From Methylobacter sp. (GTDB lineage Bacteria > Pseudomonadota > Gammaproteobacteria > Methylococcales > Methylomonadaceae): a stretch of 39,722 bases of DNA. Position numbers and translations under genes: made by a program. The notes under the pieces are model-generated. The model was given only the letters and a program-made list of their open reading frames with translations. It ran no database searches and was not told the origin of the DNA. Shown piece after piece: positions 23,748 to 32,585 of the stretch. Every line of letters begins with the position of its first letter. Within the stretch, counting starts at the first letter, position 1. The stretch is taken from contig JAGXGY010000001.1 in NCBI GenBank assembly GCA_024636505.1, forward strand, positions 1 through 39,722, in the 5' to 3' direction.

Positions 23748-25568
23748 TTAGGCATTCAAAATGGTTTGTATCAAGGTTTTTTCAGTGGTGATGGTCTGAG
23801 AGTTAGCCTGATAAGCCTGCTGGGCAATAATCAATTTAACCAACTGATCGGATAAATCCACATTGGAACCTTCTAACGCTGACGATTGAATGCCGCCAAA
23901 ATTATTATCGCCGGCTGCACCATAAATTGGCGCCCCGGAAGTTGATGTCGTAGCCCAGGAAGTATCCCCTAACTTGGCCAAGGATTGATTGCTTTGGAAG
24001 CGCGCCAATGCCACCTGCCCTAAAGCCTTAGAACCACCATTGCTGTACCGTGCAAACACCACCCCGGTGCCGTCAACATCGATACCGGTCAAGTTGCCGG
24101 CAGGTAAACCATCCTGATCCAAACCGTTAACGCTAAAAGGCGTAGCGAACTGGGTAGAGCCAAAAAAGTCCACATCAAATGCCATAGGATCAACATTGAT
24201 ATTAGGATCGATAGCCGATAAATCAATATTTCCAAAATCCATTTTGGTTGTTGCCGCAACGCCCGCAGCTGCAGCGGCAACAGCAGTGTTATAATTATTT
24301 GCAGCAGTCTGGGCAGCCAAAGCCGATGCTGCCGCAGGCCCTGCAAGCGCATCAGCAGCACCCGCAGTAGCTGCATCCACAACAAGGGCCGCCGCTGCGG
24401 CATAAGCTGCCGCATCAGTAGCCGCTAGATCGGCAGCCGTTTTAGCAAGACTTGCCAAGCCTGGAACAATTGGAGGACCCGGAGCATCCGCAGCCGCAGG
24501 CGTGGTATTCACCGCCGATGTCGCATTTGCCAAACTTGTCGCGGCGGTAGACGCAACAACGGCCTGCGCAAGAGCGGCCGCCGCATCTGCGGGGGTATAT
24601 GCTGCAACTACCGCCGCTGACAGAGCAACTGTACCGGTAGCGCCTGCTGTACTGGCAACTGCGGTGTTCGCAGCGGTTACAATACCGGCAGTAAGATCGG
24701 CGGCCGCCCCAATACCGACATCATCAAGCAAGCCAGATGATGTGAAGGACATCCGTATAGGTAATCCGGGAGAATTAACGGTTGCCGACACTGTCGATGT
24801 CGGCGCAACTGCCGGCGGTACAGCCTGTCCGCCTGTGGTAATGCCGAAATTATCTATGAATAAATAAGAATCCCATATATTGGCTACCGGTGTTTTCACA
24901 TAATAAGTCGATGCGATATGCGCATTACCTTGGGTATCATAGGTCGTGACCGATGTGGTATTGTTATAAGATAAAGGATTGGTAGGATCAAACAACGCAA
25001 CTGTCGGCACATTGGCAGCCCCGTTAATATTCAATTTCATATTGATATTTTCGGTAGCATTGGGCAAGCCCTGAGCGGTATCAATGGTCAACGGTCTAAA
25101 AACACCGACGCTAAAACCCTCGGCTGCGCTAGTGCCGTTAGGTGCAAACGCCAATAAATACTGGCCTTTATCATTAACGACATTGCCTTCGCTATCTAAC
25201 TGAAACGCGCCATTGCGGGTATAAGCGCTCGGTACCGAAGGATCGACCGGGGTATTCGGATTATTTTTGTCAGGGAGATTCACCGTATCCGCCAACACAA
25301 AAAAACCATTGCCGCTGACGGCCATATCAAGACTGTTTTGAGTGGACTCGATATTGCCCTGATTAAATTGCTGCGCCACTTCGGTAACTTTCACACCGGA
25401 GCCGGGTTGGGTCTTACTAACTCCGCCAAGACTGGACGCATAGACATCGGCAAATTCAGCACGCGATTCTTTAAAACCGACGGTTTGCGAATTGGCAATA
25501 TTATTGCCGGTTACCTGTAAATTTGTTGATGCGGCTTTTAAGCCGCTTAATGCTGTTGCAAAACCCAT
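23748..25568 (-). CDS. flgE: Flagellar hook protein FlgE with alanine-rich insert
   Basis: Hook subunit outside the cell. Both termini are canonical: MGFATALSGLKAASTNLQVTGNNIANSQTVGFKESRAEF at the start and ALEGSNVDLSDQLVKLIIAQQAYQANSQTITTEKTLIQTIL at the end. VTEVAQQFNQGNIESTQNSLDMAVSGNGFF and a conserved FlgE D2-type region (NPLSYNNTTSVTTYDTQGN) are also present. At 606 residues it is well above the ~400-residue norm. Residues about 288-441 form a low-complexity segment with 69 alanines in 154 positions (45%), also rich in Thr, Val and Ser. The reading frame stays open on both sides, so this is an insert and not a frameshift. The gene lies 15 bp from flgD. Confidence 0.95.
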   Translation of the reverse strand: MGFATALSGLKAASTNLQVTGNNIANSQTVGFKESRAEFADVYASSLGGVSKTQPGSGVKVTEVAQQFNQGNIESTQNSLDMAVSGNGFFVLADTVNLPDKNNPNTPVDPSVPSAYTRNGAFQLDSEGNVVNDKGQYLLAFAPNGTSAAEGFSVGVFRPLTIDTAQGLPNATENINMKLNINGAANVPTVALFDPTNPLSYNNTTSVTTYDTQGNAHIASTYYVKTPVANIWDSYLFIDNFGITTGGQAVPPAVAPTSTVSATVNSPGLPIRMSFTSSGLLDDVGIGAAADLTAGIVTAANTAVASTAGATGTVALSAAVVAAYTPADAAAALAQAVVASTAATSLANATSAVNTTPAAADAPGPPIVPGLASLAKTAADLAATDAAAYAAAAALVVDAATAGAADALAGPAAASALAAQTAANNYNTAVAAAAAGVAATTKMDFGNIDLSAIDPNINVDPMAFDVDFFGSTQFATPFSVNGLDQDGLPAGNLTGIDVDGTGVVFARYSNGGSKALGQVALARFQSNQSLAKLGDTSWATTSTSGAPIYGAAGDNNFGGIQSSALEGSNVDLSDQLVKLIIAQQAYQANSQTITTEKTLIQTILNA

Positions 25569-25583
25569 GTTACACCCCCAATC

Positions 25584-26267
25584 CTAAAGAATTTGTTTGA
25601 TCTGATTAAAATTAACACTGTCCAGTCCGGTCAGGTTAATTTTCATGCCATTAGCACCGTTGCCCATGCTGACACTGTCAACTCGCGAATTAATATCTGT
25701 TGCCAATACGGTATTCTTCCCATCCATATAAGCCGTTGCCTCAATTTTATATACGCCGGGATTGGCCATGACCCCCCGGGCATTAAGACCATCCCAGGAA
25801 AAAGGCATTTTTCCTTCGCCATGAGCGCCCAAATCCACATCGTTTACAACTTCACCTGTAGCCGAATCGGTTACTTTAAGATGAACATTGGACGCACTCC
25901 CCGACAAATTAATGTCTCCTGTTATATCGCCTCCGACGGCCAGCAGCCCCCGCGTTCCCGGTGCAGATACCTGCCGCCCCACCAAACTGGTTGCCTGTAA
26001 CGCCTGACTGGAGGTAATCGAACCGGCAAAATCACCAAATGACTTTTGCAAATCCTGGATGCCGGCCACCGTGCCGAACTGCGCCATTTGCGACAAAAAA
26101 TCACCGTTTTCCATCGGTTTTGTCGGGTCTTGATGGGTCATCTGCGTGGTCATTAACTTTAAAAACTGCTCCTGTCCTAATGAGGTTTTTTTAGGCGTTG
26201 CCGCCGATTCCGATTTAGCGGTGACGGTTAAATTGCTGTATGGATTGACTGCGCCTTGAATAGCCAT
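25584..26267 (-). CDS. flgD: Flagellar hook-capping protein FlgD
   Basis: Scaffold that caps the growing hook and is absent from the finished flagellum. 227 residues with the FlgD N-terminal signature LGQEQFLKLMTTQMTHQDPTKPMENGDFLSQMAQFGTVAGI. The C-terminal Ig/tudor-like part has GHKM-like features (GEGKMPFSWDGLNARGVMANPGVYKI). Length is typical. It lies between flgC (10 bp) and flgE (15 bp). Confidence 0.96.
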   Translation of the reverse strand: MAIQGAVNPYSNLTVTAKSESAATPKKTSLGQEQFLKLMTTQMTHQDPTKPMENGDFLSQMAQFGTVAGIQDLQKSFGDFAGSITSSQALQATSLVGRQVSAPGTRGLLAVGGDITGDINLSGSASNVHLKVTDSATGEVVNDVDLGAHGEGKMPFSWDGLNARGVMANPGVYKIEATAYMDGKNTVLATDINSRVDSVSMGNGANGMKINLTGLDSVNFNQIKQIL

Positions 26268-26277
26268 TTTTATCTCC

Positions 26278-26688
26278 CTACTGTCCCATTTTTAAGGTCT
26301 GAAGCATCATCTGCTTTGCCGTATTCAATACTTCGACATTATTTTGATAAGAGCGTGATGCCGACATCATATTGGCCATTTCTTCAACGGTATTCACATT
26401 TGATTTAAAGATGTAACCGTCTTTATCCGCCATGGGATGACCGGGCGAATACTCCATAACAGGAGCATCCAGACTCTCGACTACGCCCAGCACGTTCACT
26501 TTACTGGTAGCCGTATGTTGATTCATTGCATTCTTCAGTTCGGCGGCAAATACCGGCTGCCTGGATTTGTATGCCTCAGCTGCACTGCTGCTGACACTGT
26601 TCGCATTGGATATATTACTGGCGACCAGATTAAGCCTTAGCGATTGCGCATTCATGCCGCTGCCGGCAATATCAAAGATACTGGTCAT
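26278..26688 (-). CDS. flgC: Flagellar proximal rod protein FlgC
   Basis: Proximal rod component, 136 residues, normal length. It shows the rod signature IAGSGMNAQSLRLNLVASNISNANSVSSS, the YSPGHPMADKDGYIFKSNVNTVEEMANMMSASRSYQNNVEVLNTAKQMM block and an end typical of FlgC. AGAGGA precedes the ATG, and only 2 bp separate it from flgB. Confidence 0.97.
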   Translation of the reverse strand: MTSIFDIAGSGMNAQSLRLNLVASNISNANSVSSSAAEAYKSRQPVFAAELKNAMNQHTATSKVNVLGVVESLDAPVMEYSPGHPMADKDGYIFKSNVNTVEEMANMMSASRSYQNNVEVLNTAKQMMLQTLKMGQ

Positions 26689-26690
26689 GA

Positions 26691-27083
26691 TTATTGTCCT
26701 CTCAAAGCAGTCATCAGTCCGGAAAATCGGCTGCCAATAAACTGCAAACTGGCTTGATATTGCACCGCATTTTCCGCATATTTAGCTTGTTCAACATGTG
26801 CTTCAACGGTATTGCCATCCAACGACGCCTGACTGGGGTTCCGATACATGACATCAGCGCCAAATAACTGCTGCTGCGATGTAATATGCCCGGCATGGGT
26901 GCGCTCCATGCTCACGCCCGATGCCAGACTTTGTTTCAAAATCGACTTAAAATCCATATCGCGGGCTTTATAATTAGGTGTATCCGCGTTGGCTAAATTA
27001 GCCGCCAGAATCTCACTGCGTTTTTCGCGTACAGCCAGAGCCTTAGGATGAATACCAAGCGCTGTGTCAAAATTAATAGCCAT
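26691..27083 (-). CDS. flgB: Flagellar proximal rod protein FlgB
   Basis: First gene of the rod operon and first proximal rod subunit; 130 residues. Key features are ALAVREKRSEILAANLANADTPNYKARDMDFKS near the start and the C-terminal YAENAVQYQASLQFIGSRFSGLMTALRG. An extension open to 27152 is rejected. The ATG at 27083 has AGGTAA about 7 bp before it and begins the conserved MAINFDTALGIHP. The extension would also cross the sigma-54 site at 27121-27136. Confidence 0.96.
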   Translation of the reverse strand: MAINFDTALGIHPKALAVREKRSEILAANLANADTPNYKARDMDFKSILKQSLASGVSMERTHAGHITSQQQLFGADVMYRNPSQASLDGNTVEAHVEQAKYAENAVQYQASLQFIGSRFSGLMTALRGQ

Positions 27084-27120
27084 AATAGTTACCTCACTGA
27101 TTACTTGTACAAAAATAAAA

Positions 27121-27136
27121 GCACAGCACATGCCAA
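27121..27136 (-). promoter_or_regulatory. Candidate sigma-54 promoter of flgBCDEF
   Basis: Minus-strand TTGGCATGTGCTGTGC: -24 TGGCA and -12 TGC with the standard GG-to-GC spacing. The predicted start is near 27110, giving a ~27-nt leader with the flgB ribosome-binding site. It is similar to the flgG site. The rest of the 332-bp gap to flgA (27137-27415) has no promoter for flgA that I could defend. Confidence 0.6.
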
Positions 27137-27415
27137 AGATATATAAGTACATTTAAATCAAACGGATAATTATTTTTATGCTTATGTGCACTACACGGCA
27201 ACGGATTAAGATTAGAATATAACAAAGTGTTCCGGCAAAAAATGACCGCCGATAAATCGACTTGCAGTCTAAGCGCGAACGCTCTCCCCTTTTTTTCCAA
27301 GAAAGCGACATCATCGCTTCCGCTCCGACAAGGCGTCAATAAATTGACTGTCATCTATTAAGCTGACAGCTATCATGTTTGACAACGTAAACAGATCATA
27401 AAACAGGCTTTAACC

Positions 27416-28114
27416 ATGATAAAAAACACCCTTTTATTTCTGACAGTAAACTTTATTTTTCTTGTTACCGCTCAGGCCGACCAAGGTTGGCAATCGCACC
27501 AATCGATTGCCGAAGTCGTTAACGCTTATATTGCACAAAATATAAATCTGCCCGGAGAATACGAAGTCAATCTAATGCCACTGGACAGCCGATTAAGACT
27601 GCCTCAATGCATTGATCCACTGGAGGCATACACAACCGGCGACCGAATAAAAGCAGGCAGAGCGACTATCGGCGTCCGCTGTAATACAGGAAAAAAATGG
27701 TCGATTTTTACTTCGGCAATCATCAAGACCTATCAAATGATCGTCGTCCTCGCTCATCCGGTACAACGTGGCGAAATCATCACTCGGCAACATCTTGCTA
27801 TCGAAAAAAGAGAGGTATCTAACCTCAGAGAAGATTTTGTCACTGAATTTGAACTCGTTGAAAACAAACAGGTCACGCGTCAACTGAATAGCGGAACTAT
27901 TCTCAGCTTGAGAAACCTTGTCGAACCCAAGCTTATAAAAAGAGGGGATAAGGTGGTTATCAGCACAACAAAATCGAATTTTTCTATCAAGATGGGCGGG
28001 ATAGCGATGATGGACGGTACTAAAGGGCAACGCATCCGGATTAAGAACCAGAACTCAGGACGCCTGATTAATGCCACCGTTATCAAACCTGGATTAGTCT
28101 CTGTTAACGACTAA
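27416..28114 (+). CDS. flgA: Flagellar P-ring assembly chaperone FlgA
   Basis: Periplasmic protein needed for FlgI ring assembly. 232 residues with a signal peptide (MIKNTLLFLTVNFIFLVTAQA), an N-terminal part with two cysteines (LPQC, GVRC), and a SAF-like domain from about residue 108 (VVLAHPVQRGEIITRQHLAIEKREVSNL). The C-terminal blocks RGDKVVIS...KMGGIAMMDGTKGQRIRIKNQNSGRLINATVI are characteristic. It diverges from flgB, as in many gammaproteobacterial clusters, and precedes flgM by 143 bp. Confidence 0.95.
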   Translation: MIKNTLLFLTVNFIFLVTAQADQGWQSHQSIAEVVNAYIAQNINLPGEYEVNLMPLDSRLRLPQCIDPLEAYTTGDRIKAGRATIGVRCNTGKKWSIFTSAIIKTYQMIVVLAHPVQRGEIITRQHLAIEKREVSNLREDFVTEFELVENKQVTRQLNSGTILSLRNLVEPKLIKRGDKVVISTTKSNFSIKMGGIAMMDGTKGQRIRIKNQNSGRLINATVIKPGLVSVND

Positions 28115-28195
28115 CCTCTCTTGCGCCTCGTATTTATAACAAACAGCGCAAACAATCCGTTTTGATCTGTGACTGAACAGTTACAACTAAACCGT

Positions 28196-28222
28196 TAAAG
28201 TTTTTTATTTCGCTGCCGATAC
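28196..28222 (+). promoter_or_regulatory. Sigma-28 (FliA) promoter of flgM
   Basis: TAAAGTTT (28196-28203), 11 bp, GCCGATAC (28215-28222): an almost perfect FliA consensus (TAAAGTTT-N11-GCCGATAA). It lies 35 bp upstream of the flgM ATG, which gives a class III promoter for the anti-sigma factor itself. Confidence 0.85.
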
Positions 28223-28257
28223 CAATCGCAAATGAAAAAGTTATTAAGGAATTTAAC

Positions 28258-28566
28258 ATGGCTATCGAGATAAACGGCAGAATAAACAGCCCGACACCTC
28301 TCAAATCGACCCCAAAATCCGGGGTTGACGGTGAAAAGAAAGCGGCTGATTCCAATACCAAAATAGACGACAGCGTTGCTCTTACGACGACAACCCAAGA
28401 AATCAAAAAGGCTTTTGGCTCATCCTCTACATTGACTGTCGATATTGACAAGGTCAACGCGATAAAAAAAGCGCTTGCTGATGGCAGTTATCAAATCGAT
28501 GCTGAAAAAGTTGCCACGAAATTGATTCAATTTGAAAAATTAATGCCTCAAGAAAATAGCGCCTAG
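28258..28566 (+). CDS. flgM: Anti-sigma-28 factor FlgM
   Basis: Binds FliA (sigma-28) until it is secreted through the completed hook, coupling late gene expression to assembly. 102 residues: a disordered N-terminal half rich in Ser/Thr/Lys and the conserved C-terminal sigma-binding helices ([36 protein letters not shown]). AAGGAA lies 7 bp before the ATG. It has its own sigma-28 promoter and flgN follows 2 bp later. Confidence 0.95.
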   Translation: MAIEINGRINSPTPLKSTPKSGVDGEKKAADSNTKIDDSVALTTTTQEIKKAFGSSSTLTVDIDKVNAIKKALADGSYQIDAEKVATKLIQFEKLMPQENSA

Positions 28567-28568
28567 CC

Positions 28569-29063
28569 ATGATACAAAAAACCTACCCCATTACTGAGCA
28601 ACTCATTGCTAATGCACTACGATTAGCGCAGCAGCTTCATCAGGCGCTCAATCAGGAAGCCGATGCCTTAAAAAAAACCCAGCAAGCTGAATTGATTAAC
28701 ACTATCGCAGCCGACAAAAAGCAATTAGTCGCGCAGCTGGAACAATTCAACGCACAACTCGCTCAAGTCCTGGCAACTGAAAACCTGCCCAATGATCAAG
28801 CAAGTATCAATGAATATTTTAAACGGGCTAAAACAACAGGCCTGTTAACCGCCGAATCCATTAGCAACTGGACCCAGCTGATGCTTGTCTGTACACAATG
28901 CAGAAACTTAAATGAACAAAACGGTGCCGGCATTGATCTTTTGTCTCGCCACACCAAGCGTTCGCTGGACATCTTAAAAGGTAAGCCCGAATTTTCAAAC
29001 ACCTACGGCTCCGATGGCTCAGCCAAAAGCGACCGGTATTCGCGCACCTTGATTTCAGTATAA
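28569..29063 (+). CDS. flgN: Flagellar export chaperone FlgN
   Basis: Cytoplasmic chaperone for the junction proteins FlgK and FlgL. 164 residues, mostly helical, with a long coiled-coil N-terminal half (ALRLAQQLHQALNQEADALKK...KKQLVAQLEQFNAQLAQVL). The CRNLNEQNGAGIDLLSRHTKRSLDILKG segment is the conserved FlgN region that binds cargo, and the Ser/Arg-rich tail is flexible. It lies directly after flgM, the usual arrangement. Confidence 0.9.
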   Translation: MIQKTYPITEQLIANALRLAQQLHQALNQEADALKKTQQAELINTIAADKKQLVAQLEQFNAQLAQVLATENLPNDQASINEYFKRAKTTGLLTAESISNWTQLMLVCTQCRNLNEQNGAGIDLLSRHTKRSLDILKGKPEFSNTYGSDGSAKSDRYSRTLISV

Positions 29064-29170
29064 TCACTTAGCACACAATTATAGCCGCAGCTTTAGCCGC
29101 AGTAATCGCGGCCCCCCTCGCTTATTAGTGAATAGCGCACAGAACCAGTGAATTAAACACCTATCTATGC

Positions 29171-29176
29171 TATAAT
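29171..29176 (+). promoter_or_regulatory. -10 box of the tRNA-Arg gene
   Basis: A perfect TATAAT preceded by TGC (extended -10), 14 bp before the first base of the mature tRNA. No clear -35 box is seen at the right distance. Confidence 0.55.
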
Positions 29177-29190
29177 TTTTTTCTGTTTTT

Positions 29191-29267
29191 GCCCCGATAG
29201 CTCAGCTGGATAGAGCGGTCCCCTCCTAAGGGACAGGCCGGTGGTTCAAATCCGCCTCGGGGCACCA
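29191..29267 (+). tRNA. tRNA-Arg (anticodon CCT)
   Basis: Cloverleaf of 77 nt with encoded CCA. The acceptor stem is GCCCCGA/TCGGGGC, the D-arm contains GCTCAGCTGGATAGAGC, and the anticodon stem GTCCC/GGGAC encloses loop CTCCTAA with anticodon CCT (reads AGG). The T-arm is GGTGG-TTCAAAT-CCGCC. The discriminator base is A before CCA. It stands alone between flgN and the helicase gene. Confidence 0.96.
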
Positions 29268-29453
29268 TTCATATCAACCACTGACAACACACCTACCCGC
29301 GACAAGACACGCCATCGCTATCAAAGCGCCAATATTTCCGCAATCGACTTAACCGTCATTCATTGCCGCGTTTTTTTAAATAAGCCCCTACACCGTTTTC
29401 ACCAAGCTGTAAGACCTTTGTCAACAGCAACCTTTTATTGAGACTCTAAAAAT

Positions 29454-30716
29454 ATGCCATTTACCACCCTCGGTTTATCTGATCCACTGTTACGCGCCAT
29501 TGCTGATGCCGGCTATACCACGCCGTCCCCCATCCAGTCACAAGCCATTCCAGCCGTCTTAAACGGCCGAGATGTGTTGGCGGCCGCACAGACTGGAACC
29601 GGTAAAACAGCAGGATTTACCCTGCCCATCCTGCACCGCTTATCACAAAAAGCCTACGGCAACAACCGGCCGGTCAGGGTATTGATACTGACGCCAACCC
29701 GGGAACTTGCGGCGCAAATAGGCGAATCAGTCACCAAATACGGCGCGCATCTGCATCCCCGCTTAAAATCCGAAGTTATTTTCGGCGGGGTAAAAATCAA
29801 CCCGCAGATGATGAGATTAAGAGGCGGCGTAGATATACTGGTGGCCACGCCTGGTCGGCTCTTAGACCTAGTCAGTCAGAATGCGGTAAAACTCGATCAA
29901 GTCGAAACGCTGATACTCGATGAAGCCGACCGCATGCTAGATATGGGCTTTATTCGGGATATTCGTAAAATTGTCGCCTTCCTGCCGAAAAAACGCCAAA
30001 ACCTGCTATTTTCGGCGACTTTTTCCGAAGACATACGCAAACTGACGACAGGGCTTCTGGTCAATCCGATAAAAATCGAAGTCGCCGCGCGTAATACCGC
30101 AGCCGAACTGATTCAGCAAGTCGCTTATCTGGTTAATAAAGCCAATAAAACCGAACTACTCTGCCACCTGATAAAAGAAAATAATTGGCAACAGGTTTTG
30201 GTATTTACAACCACCAAACACGGCGCCAATCGACTCACCGAAAAACTCAACAAGGTTAATATCAAGGCGGCGGCCATTCACGGCAACAAAAGCCAGGGCG
30301 CCAGAACCAGTGCCTTATCAGGTTTTAAATCCGGTGAAATCAGAGTGCTGGTAGCGACCGACGTGGCTGCCCGAGGCATCGATATTAACCTGTTGCCGCA
30401 TGTGGTCAATTTTGAACTGCCCAAAGCGCCGGAAGATTATGTGCATAGAATTGGTCGCACCGGACGCGCCGGCGAGGAAGGTCAAGCCATATCGCTGGTA
30501 TCCCATGACGAATACAGCTTCTTGCGTCTGGTTGAAAAACTGATCGGTAAAGAGATTAAACGCGAACAAATTGTCGGCTTTGAAGCCTCCGCAGTGGCCC
30601 CGCCGATGCCTCCAGAGGAACCGCGCGGCCCACGCCCTGTCAGAAACTCAAATCAAGCGCGTAAGCCCGTCGGCGGTAATCAGTCCAGAAATAAGCCTCG
30701 GACAAGAAGCGCTTAG
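29454..30716 (+). CDS. rhlE: DEAD-box RNA helicase, RhlE type
   Basis: ATP-dependent RNA helicase, linked in other bacteria to ribosome assembly and RNA decay. 420 residues with the Q motif ([14 protein letters not shown]), motif [29 protein letters not shown] in [15 protein letters not shown] ([11 protein letters not shown]), and the second RecA domain with [12 protein letters not shown] and [10 protein letters not shown]. The C-terminal ~45 residues are a basic, Pro/Arg/Asn-rich disordered tail ([15 protein letters not shown]...), as in RhlE. Assignment to RhlE rather than another DEAD protein rests on the N-terminal motif and tail. It converges with dbpA. Confidence 0.9.
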   Translation: MPFTTLGLSDPLLRAIADAGYTTPSPIQSQAIPAVLNGRDVLAAAQTGTGKTAGFTLPILHRLSQKAYGNNRPVRVLILTPTRELAAQIGESVTKYGAHLHPRLKSEVIFGGVKINPQMMRLRGGVDILVATPGRLLDLVSQNAVKLDQVETLILDEADRMLDMGFIRDIRKIVAFLPKKRQNLLFSATFSEDIRKLTTGLLVNPIKIEVAARNTAAELIQQVAYLVNKANKTELLCHLIKENNWQQVLVFTTTKHGANRLTEKLNKVNIKAAAIHGNKSQGARTSALSGFKSGEIRVLVATDVAARGIDINLLPHVVNFELPKAPEDYVHRIGRTGRAGEEGQAISLVSHDEYSFLRLVEKLIGKEIKREQIVGFEASAVAPPMPPEEPRGPRPVRNSNQARKPVGGNQSRNKPRTRSA

Positions 30717-30824
30717 ATTATCGAGCTACTTAGCGACAGCCGGACGCGAGAACTGCTGCCCCGTCCGAAACGTTTCGTGCTGACCGTCCCTTGCCGTATC
30801 ACTCAGACTAGAAAAACGTTAAGA

Positions 30825-30886
30825 ACGGGGTTGCAAACCCCGTCCCGCTTAGGAAATACCGTTAAAACGGCGACCGGCAAGTCGCC
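30825..30886. terminator. Two consecutive hairpins between convergent helicase genes
   Basis: ACGGGGTT-GCA-AACCCCGT (30825-30843) and GGCGAC-CGGCAA-GTCGCC (30869-30886) lie between the 3' ends of the two DEAD-box genes. The first resembles short intergenic palindromes of the type GGGGTTTGCAACCCC. Neither is followed by a long T-tract, so termination is inferred from position. Confidence 0.5.
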
Positions 30887-30893
30887 CTTTCGC

Positions 30894-32282
30894 TTATCCC
30901 CACTGGGACTTGCGAACGTTAAAATTGCGTCCCTTTATTTTGCCGTTTCTCAAGCAAGCCAAGGCCTTATCAACACTGCCATGCTTGATAGCCACGTAAG
31001 CATGGGCATCGAAAATATCAATTTTACCGACTTCACTGCCCGCAATGCCCAAATCACCCGTTAACGCACCGAGTATATCCCCCGGACGCACTTTATTTTT
31101 TCGCCCGCCGTCTATCCACAAGGTCACCATCGGCGGCTCAAAGCGCGGCTCATGGCTCATCTGGAAAGGCGCCACTTCGTCCCACTTAACCGGAATAGCT
31201 TGATACTCCTCAATCGCTTTAACCCGATTTAATTCCTGTTCCGTGCATAAGCTGAGCGCCAGGCCCTTGTTACCGGCGCGGCCGGTACGCCCAATCCGGT
31301 GTACGTAAATCTCAGGATCCCAAGGCAATTCGTAATTGATCACCGCTTGCATATCCTTAATATCCAGCCCTCGCGCCGCCACATCGGTCGCTACCAAAAC
31401 AGAGCAGCTCTTATTGGCAAAGCGCACCAATACCTGATCCCGATGCTTTTGCTCCAGATCGCCATGCAAGGCCTGAACCGAAAAACCGCTGTTTTCAAGC
31501 GAACTTGCCACATCCTGGCAATCGCGTTTGGTATTGCAAAAGACCACGGCTGATTCAGGCCGATAGTACGATAAAAGATAACCCAGCGCGCTGATCCGTT
31601 TAGACTTTTCTACTTGGTAAAAACGCTGCTCAATATCGCTGTCATGGTGACTGCTCTCAATGCTGACGGAAACCGGCTTAAACTGAAATTTCCGGCTTAT
31701 TTCCCGAATAGGATCGGTATACGTCGCTGAAAACAGCAAGGTTTGCCGGTGCGTCGGCGCGTAGGAAATCACGTCGGTAATGGCTTCTTCAAAGCCCATA
31801 TCCAGCATCCGGTCCGCCTCATCCAGCACCAATACCTTTAGATTGCTCAATCGTAAGCTGCGTTTGCGCAAATGTTCCTGCAACCGGCCCGGCGTGCCGA
31901 CCACCACATGAACACCATGCTCCAACGAACCCAACTGCGGCCCGAAAGGTACGCCGCCGCACAAGGTCAGTACCTTAATATTTTGCGTGAATCGGGCTAA
32001 GCGCCGAATCTCTTTGCCGACCTGATCGGCAAGCTCACGGGTTGGGCAAACAACCATCGCCTGAACTCTAAAGCTGTTCAAATCCAACTTGGATAACAGA
32101 CCAATACCAAATGCAGCAGTTTTGCCACTGCCGGTCTTAGCCTGCGCAATCACATCCCTGCCCTCAAGAATATGCGGCAGGCTCTCCGCCTGTATCGGCG
32201 TTAACTGGGTATATCCCAAGGATTCGATGTTTTCAAGCAGGGCGGGTTTTAAAGCTAGGGATGAAAATTTGGCAGTACTCAC
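30894..32282 (-). CDS. dbpA: ATP-dependent RNA helicase DbpA
   Basis: DEAD-box helicase that acts on 23S rRNA (hairpin 92) during large-subunit maturation. 462 residues from the GTG at 32282. Motifs are QAKTGSGKTAAF (I), PTRELADQ, DEAD in [18 protein letters not shown] (III), [12 protein letters not shown] and [10 protein letters not shown]. The C-terminal ~75 residues (VTLWIDGGRKNKVRPGDILGALTGDLGIAGSEVGKIDIFDAHAYVAI) are the DbpA RNA-binding domain that gives specificity. The GTG start aligns with family N-termini and has AAAGAG upstream. An ATG at 32327 would add 15 non-conserved residues. Confidence 0.95.
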   Translation of the reverse strand: MSTAKFSSLALKPALLENIESLGYTQLTPIQAESLPHILEGRDVIAQAKTGSGKTAAFGIGLLSKLDLNSFRVQAMVVCPTRELADQVGKEIRRLARFTQNIKVLTLCGGVPFGPQLGSLEHGVHVVVGTPGRLQEHLRKRSLRLSNLKVLVLDEADRMLDMGFEEAITDVISYAPTHRQTLLFSATYTDPIREISRKFQFKPVSVSIESSHHDSDIEQRFYQVEKSKRISALGYLLSYYRPESAVVFCNTKRDCQDVASSLENSGFSVQALHGDLEQKHRDQVLVRFANKSCSVLVATDVAARGLDIKDMQAVINYELPWDPEIYVHRIGRTGRAGNKGLALSLCTEQELNRVKAIEEYQAIPVKWDEVAPFQMSHEPRFEPPMVTLWIDGGRKNKVRPGDILGALTGDLGIAGSEVGKIDIFDAHAYVAIKHGSVDKALACLRNGKIKGRNFNVRKSQWG

Positions 32283-32418
32283 TAAGGACTCTTTATGTTG
32301 ACGTAAATGGCGGCGAACTGCCGTCATTCAATCGCTTATGATACCAGATACGGCGGATTTAAGCCGACAAGGTTGATTTTTCAGTAAAAATCAAGACACT
32401 GAATCTAATCATTTAAAA

Positions 32419-32579
32419 AATAGAACGCGGATGCCAAAAGTAGGCGCCTCTAGGCGACGCAGATTGGACTGATTTACGCAGATTTTAAAAAAAGTCAAAC
32501 CCATAGTTAAGCATTTAACAAATGCTCTAATAGCTTTATCCGTGATAATCCACTTAATCCGTGTCATCCGCGTTCTATT
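32419..32579. repeat. MITE-like element with 15-bp perfect terminal inverted repeats
   Basis: AATAGAACGCGGATG (32419-32433) and CATCCGCGTTCTATT (32565-32579) are perfect inverted repeats around 131 bp of non-coding sequence. The interior carries further degenerate copies of the terminal words (GACGCAGATT, TTACGCAGATTTT, ATCCGTG, TAATCCGTG). It fills the gap between lpxA and dbpA. The termini resemble those at 20021-20105. Confidence 0.7.
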
Positions 32580-32585
32580 ATCAAT

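Noticed and set aside
24502..24867. Ala-rich plus-strand open frame
   Set aside because: It is the complement of the low-complexity FlgE insert; codon bias of GCN/NGC repeats keeps both strands open.
27344..27384. TTGACT/TTGACA boxes before flgA
   Set aside because: No -10 box at 15-19 bp spacing; the second box is too close to the ATG.
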